Part shown: positions 45,447 through 57,286 of the stretch, piece after piece
Layout: each line of letters begins with the position of its first letter
Position numbering within the stretch: the first letter of the stretch is position 1
The notes under the pieces: model-generated
Told to the model about the DNA's origin: nothing
The model's database searches: none
The model's input: only the letters and a program-made list of their open reading frames with translations
Made by a program: the position numbers and the translations under genes
From: CAWBRT01 sp963832785
Lineage (GTDB): Bacteria > Acidobacteriota > Terriglobia > Terriglobales > Acidobacteriaceae
Length of the DNA stretch: 64,000 nucleotides
Assembly (NCBI GenBank): GCA_963832785.1
Contig: CAWHVF010000005.1
Location: forward strand, 1,364,001 to 1,428,000
Direction: 5' to 3'

Positions 45447-46238
45447 CTATTCGTCCTTTCTCATCATCTGCTTCAGCCCGAAGTCGATTATGAACGGCGC
45501 CAGGATGGCGAGCGCGATCAGCAGGCGATATCCCCCGGGCACGATGGACTCGGCCAGATTGCGGTCGTAGGCGCGCAGCACGGCCTCGGCCACCCGCTCG
45601 GCGGTTATTCCGTGGCGCACGCGCTCGGAGACCCGCATGCGGTCGGTGCCGCGCACCGCGTGCTCGCCGAAGCTGGTCTGCACGTATCCCGGGCAGATGT
45701 TTATCACCGAAACGCCGCTGCCGGCCAGTTCCAGCCGGGCCGCGCGGCTGATGCGGTTCAGGGCTGCCTTGGTGGCGGCGTAAGCGCCCATGTAGGGCAC
45801 GGCGATGTATCCGGCAACGCTGGAGATGTTGATGATGCAGCCGCTCGCCTGCCGCTTCATGACCGGGATCACCTGCTGCATGGCCTCGATGACCGCGAAC
45901 AGGTTGGTTTCGAACATGCGGCGGTAGTCGTCGCGCTGCATGCGCTCGATGGAGTCCAGCAGGCCGAAGCCGGCATTGTTCACCCAGATGTCGACGCGGC
46001 CGAAGGCATCCAGGGAGGCGCGCAGCAGGGCTGTGATCTGGGCGGGATCGCAGACGTCGCAGGCCACCGCCAGGGTGCGCTCGCGGTGGCCGATTCTCTC
46101 CCGCGCCGCCTCCGCCCGCCCCTGGTCGCGCGAGCCGAGCACGACGGCAGCGCCGTGTTCGGCAAACAGTTTGGCAATCGCCTCGCCAATGCCCATCGAG
46201 GCGCCGGTTATAACAGCAACTTTTCCTTGCAAGTGCAT
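45447..46238 (-). CDS. Short-chain dehydrogenase/reductase (classical SDR)
   Basis: A 263-residue SDR. The cofactor motif is T-G-A-S-M-G-I-G (13-20), N-N-A-G is at about 88-91, and the catalytic Ser-Tyr-Lys set is I-S-S-V-A-G followed by Y-M-G-A-Y-A-A-T-K (Tyr about 154-158, Lys about 162). The C-terminus has a hydrophobic segment (R-L-L-I-A-L-A-I-L-A-P-F) that may be membrane-associated. Substrate unknown. Single gene flanked by repeats. Confidence 0.9.
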   Translation of the reverse strand: MHLQGKVAVITGASMGIGEAIAKLFAEHGAAVVLGSRDQGRAEAARERIGHRERTLAVACDVCDPAQITALLRASLDAFGRVDIWVNNAGFGLLDSIERMQRDDYRRMFETNLFAVIEAMQQVIPVMKRQASGCIINISSVAGYIAVPYMGAYAATKAALNRISRAARLELAGSGVSVINICPGYVQTSFGEHAVRGTDRMRVSERVRHGITAERVAEAVLRAYDRNLAESIVPGGYRLLIALAILAPFIIDFGLKQMMRKDE

Positions 46239-46347
46239 AGGGCTGCTTTGTACGAGTTCGCAGCGAAAATGTCAAGCGCGGCTGCAGCGGCAGAGCAGCG
46301 CCAGAAACGTTTGTTCCAGCGAGTAATGAAGACCTGCTGCCAAAAAG

Positions 46348-46488
46348 TAATGGGTCGGTTTGATTCGAATTAACATTGGGTGCCCCACGTCCCGCCCTTC
46401 CTATGGGCTGACGTGGGGACCAATTCCCCCAGGTTAGCGCCGAAAAGCGCGGCGCGGAACCTGGGGCACCTTCAAACTGACCCGCTAC
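46348..46488. repeat. MITE-like element, family R2, complete copy
   Basis: TAATGGGTCGGTTTGA at the left and TTCAAACTGACCCGCTA at the right are imperfect inverted ends. Interior hairpins: TGCCCCACGTC...GACGTGGGG and CCAGGTTAGCGCC...GGAACCTGG. It lies in the 430-bp gap between the SDR gene and the AAA gene, which otherwise shows no gene. Confidence 0.85.
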
Positions 46489-46668
46489 CCGCCAAGGCCG
46501 GAGGCCGGCGCGTACTCTCGCTCGCTGCCGAAGTTGCTGCAACCACTCGCCAGCAGCGGACGTCCAATGAAAAGACGCTTCCTGCCCCGAGTTGTCATTT
46601 TGCCGAGGCCAGCGGGGAGTGTCTTTGAAAAACGGCAAGCATTTTAGGTCGGCGAGAGTGGGAGGCTT

Positions 46669-48168
<1,500 letters not shown>

Positions 48169-48266
48169 CAGTTTTTTCGTTCTTCGTTAGCAGCTCAGAA
48201 CCACAAACTGGTCGTTTAAGAACGGAAAACTAAGAACTAGCAACGAACAACTAAGAACTGGTTTTT

Positions 48267-49511
<1,245 letters not shown>

Positions 49512-49536
49512 CTACGGTGCGGCAGAGTGGAGCGAC

Positions 49537-49617
49537 TTAACCACAGAGTTCACAGAGTAGCTAAGACTCGCTGGGGAGCTACATTTCTCTGTGTCACTCT
49601 GTGTCCTCTGTGGTTAA
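49537..49617. repeat. Repeat family R5: 81-bp element with perfect 12-bp inverted ends
   Basis: TTAACCACAGAG (49537-49548) and CTCTGTGGTTAA (49606-49617). The same ends with a longer interior occur at 28242-28388. It lies between the convergent VWA and CDGSH genes and might act as a bidirectional mRNA end structure. Confidence 0.8.
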
Positions 49618-49648
49618 TTCTTCAGAAAACACAAGATGGCTCCGGCCT

Positions 49649-49879
49649 TTACCCCTTGGGCTTTTGCGCCACCGCCGCCTCGGCTGCCTGGAAGCCGATC
49701 TTGGAGTGAGTGCCGTCGCAGAAGGGCTTGTTGACGCTGCCGCCGCAACGGCAGAGGGCGTACACCTGCTTGCCGGTAAGGTCAATCTTGTTGCCGGCCG
49801 GATCGAAGAGTTCAATCACGCCATCGGGATCTTCTACCAGATAAGGGCCGTTCGGACGAATTGTAATCTTCACCGCCAT
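49649..49879 (-). CDS. CDGSH-type iron-sulfur protein
   Basis: A 76-residue protein with the CDGSH pattern: C-R-C-G-G-S then P-F-C-D-G-T-H, i.e. C-x-C-x(n)-C-D-x-x-H, which binds a [2Fe-2S] cluster through three Cys and one His. The N-terminus is a beta-strand region (G-P-Y-L-V). I place the start at ATG 49879 behind GGAGGTGG; the longer frame to 49954 has no support. Function in redox or cluster transfer is unknown. Confidence 0.88.
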   Translation of the reverse strand: MAVKITIRPNGPYLVEDPDGVIELFDPAGNKIDLTGKQVYALCRCGGSVNKPFCDGTHSKIGFQAAEAAVAQKPKG

Positions 49880-49991
49880 GACCACCTCCAAGCATTTAAG
49901 ATTTTCGATTTTCGATTTCCGATTTAAGGACGTCCGGGAAAATGCTCCTTCCAAGAAGCATTCAATCTTAAATCAAAAATCATAAATGGCA

Positions 49992-51110
49992 TCAGGCGAT
50001 TGCCCGCGGCTTTTGCGGCCCGATGGAGAACGGATCGATCTCTTCTTGCTCGCCGAGCATAGCGATTTTGCCGCGCGCCGGGCGCTCCGAAGCGCCGGAG
50101 ATCTCCCGGTAGAGAGCGGCGTAGTCGTCTACCATGCGCTCTACCGAGAAGTGCTTTTCCGCGTAGCAGCGCACGCTTGCGGGGTCGAAGGCGGACTCGA
50201 CCTGGCGCGCCTTCTCCACCATATCGTCCAGGCCGTTGCATACCCATCCGGAAACATTGTCGGCCACCACTTCCTGAACCGCCCCGCCGGGAAGCGCCAG
50301 GACCGGGGTTCCGGTGGCCATCGCCTCGATCATCACCAGGCCGAAGGGCTCGTTCCATTGGATCGGGAAGAGCATGGCCATGGCATTGCCGAACAGTTCG
50401 TTCTTGGCCGCTACGTCGGCTTCCCCCAGAAATTCAATGAGCTTGCCGTCGAGGTGTGGTTTGACTTGCGATTCAAAGTAGCTCTTGAATGCCGGCTGCA
50501 CTTCGCCGGCGATTTTCAGCGGTATGCCGGTGCGCTTCGCCACCTCGATGGCCAGATGCGTTCCTTTCACCGGGGCGATGCGGCCGAGAAAACAGAAGTA
50601 TCCTTGCTTACGCGTTTGCAGCTTATAGACCTGCATGTCCACCCCGTGGTGAATGGTGCGTACCCGCCGCAGGCGCTCCTGGTTCTGCTGGAAACGGCTG
50701 ATGGTCACGAAATCCACGCGCGGCAGGCAGGAATAGAACTCGCTCAGGCGATCATCGTGCGGATGATGGATGGTGTAAACGAACCGCGGGCCGCTGAAGC
50801 GGGCGAAGGCCAGGCCGGGGCTGTTGTTCAGATGAATGATATCGGCTTCGTTCCAGCAGTCGTGCACTGCCCAGGAGGTGTGGTTCAAATCTTTGACGTT
50901 GGCGAAGACCTCGCCGCTGATCGGCCATTCCGAATGCTGGTAAAGATAACGCAGCTCACAATCGGCGGTGGACTCCCCGTTGGCGTACAGGATGACCTTG
51001 AAGCCGCGCTTGCCCAAGCCGTCGGCCAGATGAGCGATGACCAGTTCGGTGCCTCCATAGCGCTTCGGAGGCACGGGAATGAAAGGTGGCGCGATCAGGG
51101 CAATTTTCAT
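49992..51110 (-). CDS. GT4-family (GT-B) glycosyltransferase
   Basis: A 372-residue enzyme starting at ATG 51110 (AAGAGG upstream). It shows the GT-B pattern: K-I-A-L-I-A-P-P-F at the start with the Y-G-G-T-E segment, a middle F-L-G-R-I-A-P-V-K-G-T-H segment, and the nucleotide-sugar binding E-P-F-G-L-V-M-I-E-A-M-A-T-G-T-P-V region. It is the last gene of the glycan cluster. Donor and acceptor unknown. Confidence 0.9.
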   Translation of the reverse strand: MKIALIAPPFIPVPPKRYGGTELVIAHLADGLGKRGFKVILYANGESTADCELRYLYQHSEWPISGEVFANVKDLNHTSWAVHDCWNEADIIHLNNSPGLAFARFSGPRFVYTIHHPHDDRLSEFYSCLPRVDFVTISRFQQNQERLRRVRTIHHGVDMQVYKLQTRKQGYFCFLGRIAPVKGTHLAIEVAKRTGIPLKIAGEVQPAFKSYFESQVKPHLDGKLIEFLGEADVAAKNELFGNAMAMLFPIQWNEPFGLVMIEAMATGTPVLALPGGAVQEVVADNVSGWVCNGLDDMVEKARQVESAFDPASVRCYAEKHFSVERMVDDYAALYREISGASERPARGKIAMLGEQEEIDPFSIGPQKPRAIA

Positions 51111-51260
51111 TAAACCTCTTTTGGGGGTGGATTCTGTTCCGCTAGTGCGTGGTGTTGAGCGGTTGGATGCGGTGGAGCGCACGTTGGTTATCCCGGCGAT
51201 GCGATAGAGGCGGGGAATGGCGCAGTTAAGACATGCTGCAGTCGCGGGCGCCTGGCCGGC

Positions 51261-52397
51261 TCAGGAAGCGATGGCCTCGCGCGGTTCGCGGGTGGCAGCC
51301 CTGCGCCCGGCGCAGGATTCCACCGCGCGCTCGAACTGCTCGGCGCGCATGGCGTTGGTATGCTCGGCCAGCACCCGCTCCTGCGCGCGACGGCCGATCT
51401 GCCGCAGTTCGTCTTGGTTGCGGGAATCGCGAAGCCAGGAGATGATTTCCCGCGAGTCGGCCGGCAGCAGTATCTCTTTTCCCGGGGAGAAGAAGTTTTC
51501 CAGCCCCGGCCAGTTGTCGGAGACGATGGTGGCGGCGCAGGCGGCAGCCTCGAAAAGGCGCACCGAAGGCGAGTATCCGGCGGCCACCATGTCTCGCCGG
51601 GTCACGTTCAGCGACAGCCGCGAAGAAGAATAGAGGTGCGGGTGCCAGCGCGGATTCAGGTGCGCAATGCGCTTCACGTTGGCCGGCCAAAAGTACTTCC
51701 TGGGATATTGCGAGCCGGCCACGATGAAGCGGGCGGCGGGCAGTTGCCGCGCCGCCTGGCAGAGCATGGACTCCAGCTTTGGCTGGCGGTCGGCGGCGTA
51801 GGTGCCCATGTAGCTCATCTCGCACATGTATCGTTTGGCGACGGGATGCCTGAAGTACTTCTCCGGGTCCACGCTGCAGTAAAGCGGCAGGGCCGCGGCG
51901 GCGCCAAAGCGCTCTTCGATTTCCCGCAGAATGGGCCCGCCGGTAAAACTGAAGTAGAGATCGAGGACGGGAATCTGTTCGGCTTTGAGATAGCTGGTGG
52001 CGCCGCGTTCGCGCAGTGCGGCCAGGGTGATGGGCGTGTCGATGTCGTAGAAGGTTTTCACCGGCACGCGGGAGAGCGCGAGCTCTTCCAGGGCGCGAAT
52101 TCCATCCGGGCAGTAGGAGCCGACCATGGCCACGTCGCAGTCCTGCAACTCGCGCCGCACCGCCGGCAGGACAAAATCCCAATCATCGTACAGCTCCACC
52201 CGGCAGTAATCCGGGGCCGGCAGGTCGCGGTTGTTGGCGTACCACTTCTGGTCGCGCTCATAGAAGACAATGCGATGTCCCCTGGCGTGCAGGGCCTTGG
52301 CCAGTGCGCGAAAGGTCGTGGCATGGCCGTTGCCCCACGACGAGGTGATCGAGAGTCCGAAGATAACCAGTTTGAACGAACTGTCGCTGCGAATCAT
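51261..52397 (-). CDS. CgeB-type glycosyltransferase
   Basis: A 378-residue GT-B protein. The N-terminal domain starts with L-V-I-F-G-L-S-I-T-S-S-W-G-N-G-H-A-T and the C-terminal domain carries the P-S-V-R-L-F-E-A-A-A-C segment and D-N-W-P-G-L typical of the CgeB/DUF3880-like group. CgeB proteins decorate spores or surface polymers in other phyla. Three such genes stand in a row here, this being the one furthest downstream. A 44-bp gap separates it from its upstream neighbour. Confidence 0.85.
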   Translation of the reverse strand: MIRSDSSFKLVIFGLSITSSWGNGHATTFRALAKALHARGHRIVFYERDQKWYANNRDLPAPDYCRVELYDDWDFVLPAVRRELQDCDVAMVGSYCPDGIRALEELALSRVPVKTFYDIDTPITLAALRERGATSYLKAEQIPVLDLYFSFTGGPILREIEERFGAAAALPLYCSVDPEKYFRHPVAKRYMCEMSYMGTYAADRQPKLESMLCQAARQLPAARFIVAGSQYPRKYFWPANVKRIAHLNPRWHPHLYSSSRLSLNVTRRDMVAAGYSPSVRLFEAAACAATIVSDNWPGLENFFSPGKEILLPADSREIISWLRDSRNQDELRQIGRRAQERVLAEHTNAMRAEQFERAVESCAGRRAATREPREAIAS

Positions 52398-52445
52398 TAA
52401 ATTACCGTATGCCCTCAGGGCAAAGCCGCCGGGGCAGATAACTGC

Positions 52446-53552
52446 TCACGAAACCCGCTCCAGAAACTCCACGTTGCCCGCCTGGTGAAGCGCGGAAGCC
52501 GAGAGCAGTTCGTGCACCTGGCGCGCCCGCAAGGCGTAGGTGTGGTCTTTCAGCGCGCGCTGGCTCATGCTGTTTCCGATCAGGCCGGCTTGGCGGCGGT
52601 TGATGCCGCGCAGGTAAACCACGATGTCGGCGGCGCTGGCCGCCACCAACACCTCGCTGCCCGGGGCAAAAAAGCTCTCGATTCCATTCCAGTGGTCGGT
52701 GATCAGGCAGGCGGCGGCGCCGGCGGCCTCAAAAACGCGCGTCGGCGGCGAGAACCCTGTCTTCGCCATCGACTCGCGGTTGATGTTCAGCACCATGCGC
52801 GCCGAGCAGTTAAGCACGTTGTGCCGGTCTGTGCCAACGTGTCCGATCCAGCGCACGTTGCCGGGCAGCGGCTTGCCGCGCCAGCCCTCGCCGCCCAGGA
52901 TGAAGCTCATCTCCGGGGCCAGTTCGGCGGCGCCCAGAAAAAAATCTTCCACCCGCTTCTCCCGGTCCGGCAGGCGGTGCCCGACAAACAGCAGGTCGCA
53001 CTCCAGGGCCGGATCGGGCGCCACCGAGTAATGCGTTTCCGGGTCCAGGCCGTTGTAGACCGGGTGACAGTTGCGCGCGCCCAGCGCCAGGTAGTGCCGC
53101 ACCACCGGCGGTCCGCCGCCATAGGTGAAGATGAAGTCGTATTGCGGAATCAAAGCGCGAAACGGGTCTGCCGCGTCGGCCTCGACGCGGGCCAGGGTGG
53201 CGGGCGCATCGACATCCCAGAACGCCACCCGCGTGCGCTTCGAGCGGCAGCCGATGACGCCCGCCTCCAGCCGCTCGTCGTCGGCTCCCACGCCACTGTG
53301 TTTTATCGCCAGATCGGCCGCGGCGGCCTTGGCTAGCAGTTCATCTATCTCGTCCGGCGTGCGGTAGACGAGCACGCTGGCGTAAGGCACTTCGCGCAGA
53401 TCGCGGTTCTGCTGGCGGCCATAGATGTCGGGCTCGGCAAAAACGATCTCGTGTCCCAGCGCGGCCAGGTTCTTGTAGATTCCCCGGTAATAGGTCGCGG
53501 CCCCATTCCAGTAGCAGGAAGTGATGCTCGATCCGAAGACGAATATCTTCAT
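52446..53552 (-). CDS. CgeB-type glycosyltransferase (second of three)
   Basis: A 368-residue GT-B protein starting at ATG 53552, whose ATGA overlaps the stop of the upstream gene. Its first strand, F-V-F-G-S-S-I-T-S-C-Y-W-N-G-A-A-T, matches the 51261 protein, so the two are paralogues. The C-terminal P-P-T-R-V-F-E-A-A-G-A-A segment is the donor-binding region. A longer open frame upstream (to 54149) is only read-through in another gene's shadow. Confidence 0.87.
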   Translation of the reverse strand: MKIFVFGSSITSCYWNGAATYYRGIYKNLAALGHEIVFAEPDIYGRQQNRDLREVPYASVLVYRTPDEIDELLAKAAAADLAIKHSGVGADDERLEAGVIGCRSKRTRVAFWDVDAPATLARVEADAADPFRALIPQYDFIFTYGGGPPVVRHYLALGARNCHPVYNGLDPETHYSVAPDPALECDLLFVGHRLPDREKRVEDFFLGAAELAPEMSFILGGEGWRGKPLPGNVRWIGHVGTDRHNVLNCSARMVLNINRESMAKTGFSPPTRVFEAAGAAACLITDHWNGIESFFAPGSEVLVAASAADIVVYLRGINRRQAGLIGNSMSQRALKDHTYALRARQVHELLSASALHQAGNVEFLERVS

Positions 53553-54682
53553 CGCGCCAGCTCCTCGCAGATCTCCAGAAGCTGGGCGGCGCGATGCGCG
53601 CAGGTGTGGCGCGCGCGAATGGTTTCCAGGCCATTGGCGGCGATCTGCGCCCGCGCCCGCTCGTCGCGCACCAGGCGCTCGATCTCGCCGGCCATCTGCG
53701 CCCCATCGGACGCCAGCAGGTAATCCTGCCCCGGGCGAAACAGGTGCTCGACATCGTTCCAGGGAGAACATAGCAGCGGTATGCCGCAAGCCAGCGCCTC
53801 GAAGACGCGAATGGTCGGTATGCCGCTCAGCCCGTTCGCGTACTGATGCCGGGGGACGTGCAGCGCCAGGCAGCTCTGGCCGTAGACGGCGGGCGCCGAA
53901 GAGTTCGGCAGGTATCCGCGAAATTCGATTCCCGCCTGCAACAGGGCTTGGCGCGCGCTTTCCGGGTAACGCACGCCGTAAACCGCGACCTTGCGGCCGG
54001 CAAGCGCGGAGGCGGGCCGCACCAGAAATTCCATCAGTTCCCGGGTGCGCTCCTCGTCTCCCCAGTTGCCGATCCAGACCAAATCCTGGCTCTTTTCGCC
54101 GTCCACCGGCTGGAAGACGGAGGTATCGGCGGCCTCGTGGAAGGTCCAACTGCGCTGCACGCCGAAACCATCGTGATAGATCTTGCGGATGGCTTCGCCG
54201 AAGGCCAGCACACCGTCGAACCAGTGCAACTGCAGCTTCAGGATCTCGTGGGCGTGGCTATAGGCGCGGTGATGAGTGTCATGGAAGAGGGCGCAGAAGC
54301 CCAGCTTCGGCTTTCGCCGCAGGATGGCGTTGATGACCTGGGGATCGTTCCATTCGTGAATGATGACGAACTCGGCGCCCGCCAGCTCCTGGTCCAGAAA
54401 CTCCTCGAAGCGGTCGCCGCGCTGGTAGAAGCGGATGTCGAGTTCGGGATACATGTGGCGAAACTGATCTATCGCCTGGATGGCGTTTTCGCCTTCTTCC
54501 CTTACCAGGTTGCTGAGCGACCAGCCGCCCAGCTCCTCGTAACAGCGCACCTCGTGTCCCAGGCGCAGCAGCTCGCGCACCAGCCCGCGCAGAAAGTGGG
54601 CATTGCCATGGTTCCAGTCGCTTACCCAAGAATGGGCAAAGAAGCGAAACTTGTAAACCTTGTTCATGTTCGAGCCATTCAT
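53549..54682 (-). CDS. CgeB-type glycosyltransferase (third of three)
   Basis: A 377-residue GT-B protein with an early H-S-W-V-S-D-W-N-H-G-N-A-H segment, a mid V-W-I-G-N-W-G-D-E-E segment, and C-terminal P-T-I-R-V-F-E-A-L-A-C-G-I-P-L. It overlaps both neighbours by ATGA, showing tight translational coupling. Start may be Met1 or Met6; Met1 fits the overlap. Likely part of one transcript from 55797 to about 51261. Confidence 0.87.
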   Translation of the reverse strand: MNGSNMNKVYKFRFFAHSWVSDWNHGNAHFLRGLVRELLRLGHEVRCYEELGGWSLSNLVREEGENAIQAIDQFRHMYPELDIRFYQRGDRFEEFLDQELAGAEFVIIHEWNDPQVINAILRRKPKLGFCALFHDTHHRAYSHAHEILKLQLHWFDGVLAFGEAIRKIYHDGFGVQRSWTFHEAADTSVFQPVDGEKSQDLVWIGNWGDEERTRELMEFLVRPASALAGRKVAVYGVRYPESARQALLQAGIEFRGYLPNSSAPAVYGQSCLALHVPRHQYANGLSGIPTIRVFEALACGIPLLCSPWNDVEHLFRPGQDYLLASDGAQMAGEIERLVRDERARAQIAANGLETIRARHTCAHRAAQLLEICEELAR

Positions 54683-55797
54683 GCGGCCGCCTTGCCCGCG
54701 GAAACCATGGATTTATACAGCGCCAGATATTCGTCCACCATGCGATCGGCGGTGAACCGCTGGCGCGCCCGGTTGTAGGCCAGGTTGGCATAGGTAAGCC
54801 GCAGGTTGCGGTCGGCGTGCAGGCAGGAAATGGCCTGCGCCAGGCTGGCGGCATCGTTCTGCTGGAAGTAGTAGGCGGTGTGCCCCCAAAGCTCGCGGAA
54901 CGAGGGAATGTCGTTGGCAATGACCGCGCAGCGGGAAAAAGCCGCCTCCAGCGGCGCCAGTCCGAAGGGCTCATAGCGCGAGGTGGCGGCATAGATGCTC
55001 GCCTGGCTGTACAGGTAGCGAAGCTGGCCCTCGCTCTGCGGCCCGCGAAATTCTATTCCCGGATCGTGGGTGGGCGCTGCATTGTCATTATTATGAGGAC
55101 GCAGCTTCTCGTCGGCATGCTGCTCCTGGCCCACGATGCACACCGGCACCTCCGGCTTGCACTCGGCCAGAAGGCTCACCTGCTTGCCCGCGTCCCAGAC
55201 GCGCCCCACGGAGAGGACCACGTCCTGCTTGGCGCAATGCGGATTGAAGAGCGCCGGATTGCGCCCGTTGTAAATGACCGAACGATTAGCGGGCGCGCCG
55301 TAGAGCCGTTCCACGCACCGTAGCATCCAGCGGGTCGGCGCCACTACGGCCGTAGCCCCGCGCAGCCCGCCGGCGACCGTGGCGCGATACCAGCGCACCC
55401 AGTCGTGTTCCGGAGGCGCGCTGCCGTTGACACTCTCCCACCAGCTCATCACGTCGCTGTGCGCTACCACCAGCTTGGGAAGCCGCACCGGCAACGCGCC
55501 GTAGCAAAACTGGTTCAGGTGCAGCAGGTCGGGCCGAGCCTCTTCTATCAGCGACATGAGAAATTCGCTGGAGCAGCCGACATCCTGCTCCGCCTCCTGC
55601 ATCCACTCCAGGCGGAAGGCGGTGGGATGATAGTCCACCCCGCGCAATCCCTCCAGCCACTCCATCTGCTGCGGCGTGGGAATATCGCCAAAGCTGACCA
55701 GGGTGACGCGCACACCGCGGCGCGTCAGGCCGGTGACCAGCTCGCGGGCGTAGATCCAGACGCCGCCGATGGTATCGGCCGTTACCAGCACGTGCAT
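54679..55797 (-). CDS. GT4-family glycosyltransferase
   Basis: A 372-residue GT-B enzyme: H-V-L-V-T-A-D-T-I-G-G-V-W at the start, V-G-R-V-W-D-A-G-K-Q mid, and Y-E-P-F-G-L-A-P-L-E-A-A-F-S donor motif near 283-296. It starts a run of coupled glycosyltransferase genes. The 370-bp gap on its upstream side contains an R3 element that separates it from the epimerase gene. Confidence 0.9.
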   Translation of the reverse strand: MHVLVTADTIGGVWIYARELVTGLTRRGVRVTLVSFGDIPTPQQMEWLEGLRGVDYHPTAFRLEWMQEAEQDVGCSSEFLMSLIEEARPDLLHLNQFCYGALPVRLPKLVVAHSDVMSWWESVNGSAPPEHDWVRWYRATVAGGLRGATAVVAPTRWMLRCVERLYGAPANRSVIYNGRNPALFNPHCAKQDVVLSVGRVWDAGKQVSLLAECKPEVPVCIVGQEQHADEKLRPHNNDNAAPTHDPGIEFRGPQSEGQLRYLYSQASIYAATSRYEPFGLAPLEAAFSRCAVIANDIPSFRELWGHTAYYFQQNDAASLAQAISCLHADRNLRLTYANLAYNRARQRFTADRMVDEYLALYKSMVSAGKAAA

Positions 55798-56167
55798 GGC
55801 GGGCGCGCTCGTTTTACAGCCTCCAGTACGTAGCGCCGGCCCTCTGGCCGGCTGGTCCTCACGATTTCACAGCGGCTAAACGGGCTGCGGAAAAACAGGT
55901 CTCGGATCGGGTGGGACTACAAGATCTGGTTAGCCGCTCTTGTAGTGCCCACATTCCATAGCGCCTCGCTTGTTGCTTCGGCGCGTTTTTCCGCAGCCTA
56001 TAAAGCCGCCGCCGAATCGACGCTGCGATTCCCACGCCTGAAGGCGTGGGCTTCCACAAAGAATGGGCTTCCACAAAAAACGATGCCCCAAGCCAGGACC
56101 TTATTGATGACTGCAGGTGCCAGATTGCAGTTACTCCCAATCTGCAATCTTCAATCTGAAATCTTCC
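55798..56167. other. 370-bp intergenic region splitting the glycan cluster
   Basis: Contains an R6-like tract (about 55829-55855), the full R3 element (55881-55999) and an R1 half module (CCCACGCCTGAAGGCGTGGG, then CTTCCAC; 56031-56057). The rest is A+T-rich. No gene seen. Confidence 0.5.
55881..55999. repeat. MITE-like element of family R3, second copy, inverted orientation
   Basis: GGCTGCGGAAAAAC at the left and GTTTTTCCGCAGCC at the right, perfect inverted ends. The right half shares GCGCCTCGCTTGTTGCTTCG with the complement of the 31611-31734 element. It lies in the 370-bp gap that splits the glycan cluster. Confidence 0.8.
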
Positions 56168-57286
56168 TCACGCCGTCAGCCCGAAATCGCTCAACTCTCT
56201 TGCGGCCCGGGCCACATTGTCCACTGCCGTCTGCTGGCGCAGCCACTCGGCCAGCTCCTTCATGCCGGCGGAAAAGCGGTAGCGCGGCTGGTAACCCAGC
56301 AGGCGGTGCGCTTGCGAGATATCCGCGTAGCAGTGGCGGATGTCTCCCGCCCGGAACCTGCCGGTGATCTCGGCGGGGACGCGGATGTCTAATGCCTGTT
56401 GCAGCGCCCCGTCCACCTCGCTGATCGTGACCGCCTCGCCGGAGCCGATATTCAGCGCCATGCCATCCGCCTGGCTGCGCTCCATGGCCAGCAGGTTGGC
56501 CTGGACGACATCGTGCACGCTGACGAAATCGCGTTTCTGCGCGCCGTCTTCAAAGATCAGCGGCGCGTTGCCGTTTAGCAGGCGCGAGGCGAAGATGGCG
56601 GCCACGCCGGTATAAGGATTCGACAGCGCCTGGCGCGTGCCATAGATGTTGAAATAGCGCAGCGTCACCACCGGCAAGCCATATGTCCTGCCAAACAGCA
56701 GCGCCATCTCCTCCTGATCTTTCTTTGAAAGGGCATAGATCGAAGTGCACTGCAGCGGCTTGGTTTCAGCCGTCGGCGCGGGCTCAAGCTCGCGGCCGCA
56801 CCGCGGACAGCGCACCTCCCACTGCTTGCCCCGCAACTGCTTCAGATCGCGCGGGGGTGGCGCCACCGCGCCGTGCTCGGAGCAGCCATACTGCCCTTCG
56901 CCGTAGATCGACATGGAAGAAGCCAGCACCAGCTTTTCCACCTTCAGCTTGCGGTCGAGCACAGCCTGCAGCAGGTTGGCCGTGCCCTGCGTGTTGGCGC
57001 CCATGTAATGGGCGATCTCGTACATCGATTGGCCGACGCCCACCGCCGCCGCCAGGTGAAATATGATCTCGACATGGCGCACGGCGCGGGCCACCGCCGG
57101 CGCGTCGCGCATGTCGCCCGGCACCAACTCGACATCCCGGCGCAGGTACGCAGGCCAGCCGCCGGCGTGAACCTGGGGGGTGAGATTGTCGAACACTCGC
57201 ACCTCATGCCCGGCGCGGACCAGCGCATCTACCGTGTGCGATCCCACGAAGCCGGCGCCGCCGGTCACCAGTACGCGTTTCCTCAT
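56168..57286 (-). CDS. NAD-dependent epimerase with zinc-ribbon-like insert, dTDP-L-rhamnose 4-epimerase-like
   Basis: A 372-residue extended SDR starting at ATG 57286. The cofactor motif is T-G-G-A-G-F-V-G-S-H (8-17). The substrate region has S-S-M-S-I-Y-G-E-G and the catalytic S-I-Y-A-L-S-K (Y-x3-K). Between them is a cysteine insert (a Cys at C-S-E-H-G and a C-P-R-C pair) that is diagnostic for the WbiB/dTDP-L-rhamnose 4-epimerase group. The Y-F-N-I-Y-G-T-R-Q-A-L-S-N-P-Y-T-G-V segment matches as well. It probably supplies a nucleotide 6-deoxysugar for the adjacent glycosyltransferases. Overlaps the glycosidase-like gene by ATGA. Confidence 0.87.
   Translation of the reverse strand: MRKRVLVTGGAGFVGSHTVDALVRAGHEVRVFDNLTPQVHAGGWPAYLRRDVELVPGDMRDAPAVARAVRHVEIIFHLAAAVGVGQSMYEIAHYMGANTQGTANLLQAVLDRKLKVEKLVLASSMSIYGEGQYGCSEHGAVAPPPRDLKQLRGKQWEVRCPRCGRELEPAPTAETKPLQCTSIYALSKKDQEEMALLFGRTYGLPVVTLRYFNIYGTRQALSNPYTGVAAIFASRLLNGNAPLIFEDGAQKRDFVSVHDVVQANLLAMERSQADGMALNIGSGEAVTISEVDGALQQALDIRVPAEITGRFRAGDIRHCYADISQAHRLLGYQPRYRFSAGMKELAEWLRQQTAVDNVARAARELSDFGLTA

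Noticed and set aside
45361..46638. 425-codon minus-strand frame over the SDR gene
   Set aside because: Alternate frame of the SDR gene that also reads through R1 and R2 repeats.
53553..54149. Upstream extension of the CgeB gene at 52446
   Set aside because: The extension is a shadow of the next glycosyltransferase; ATG 53552 with ATGA overlap is the real start.
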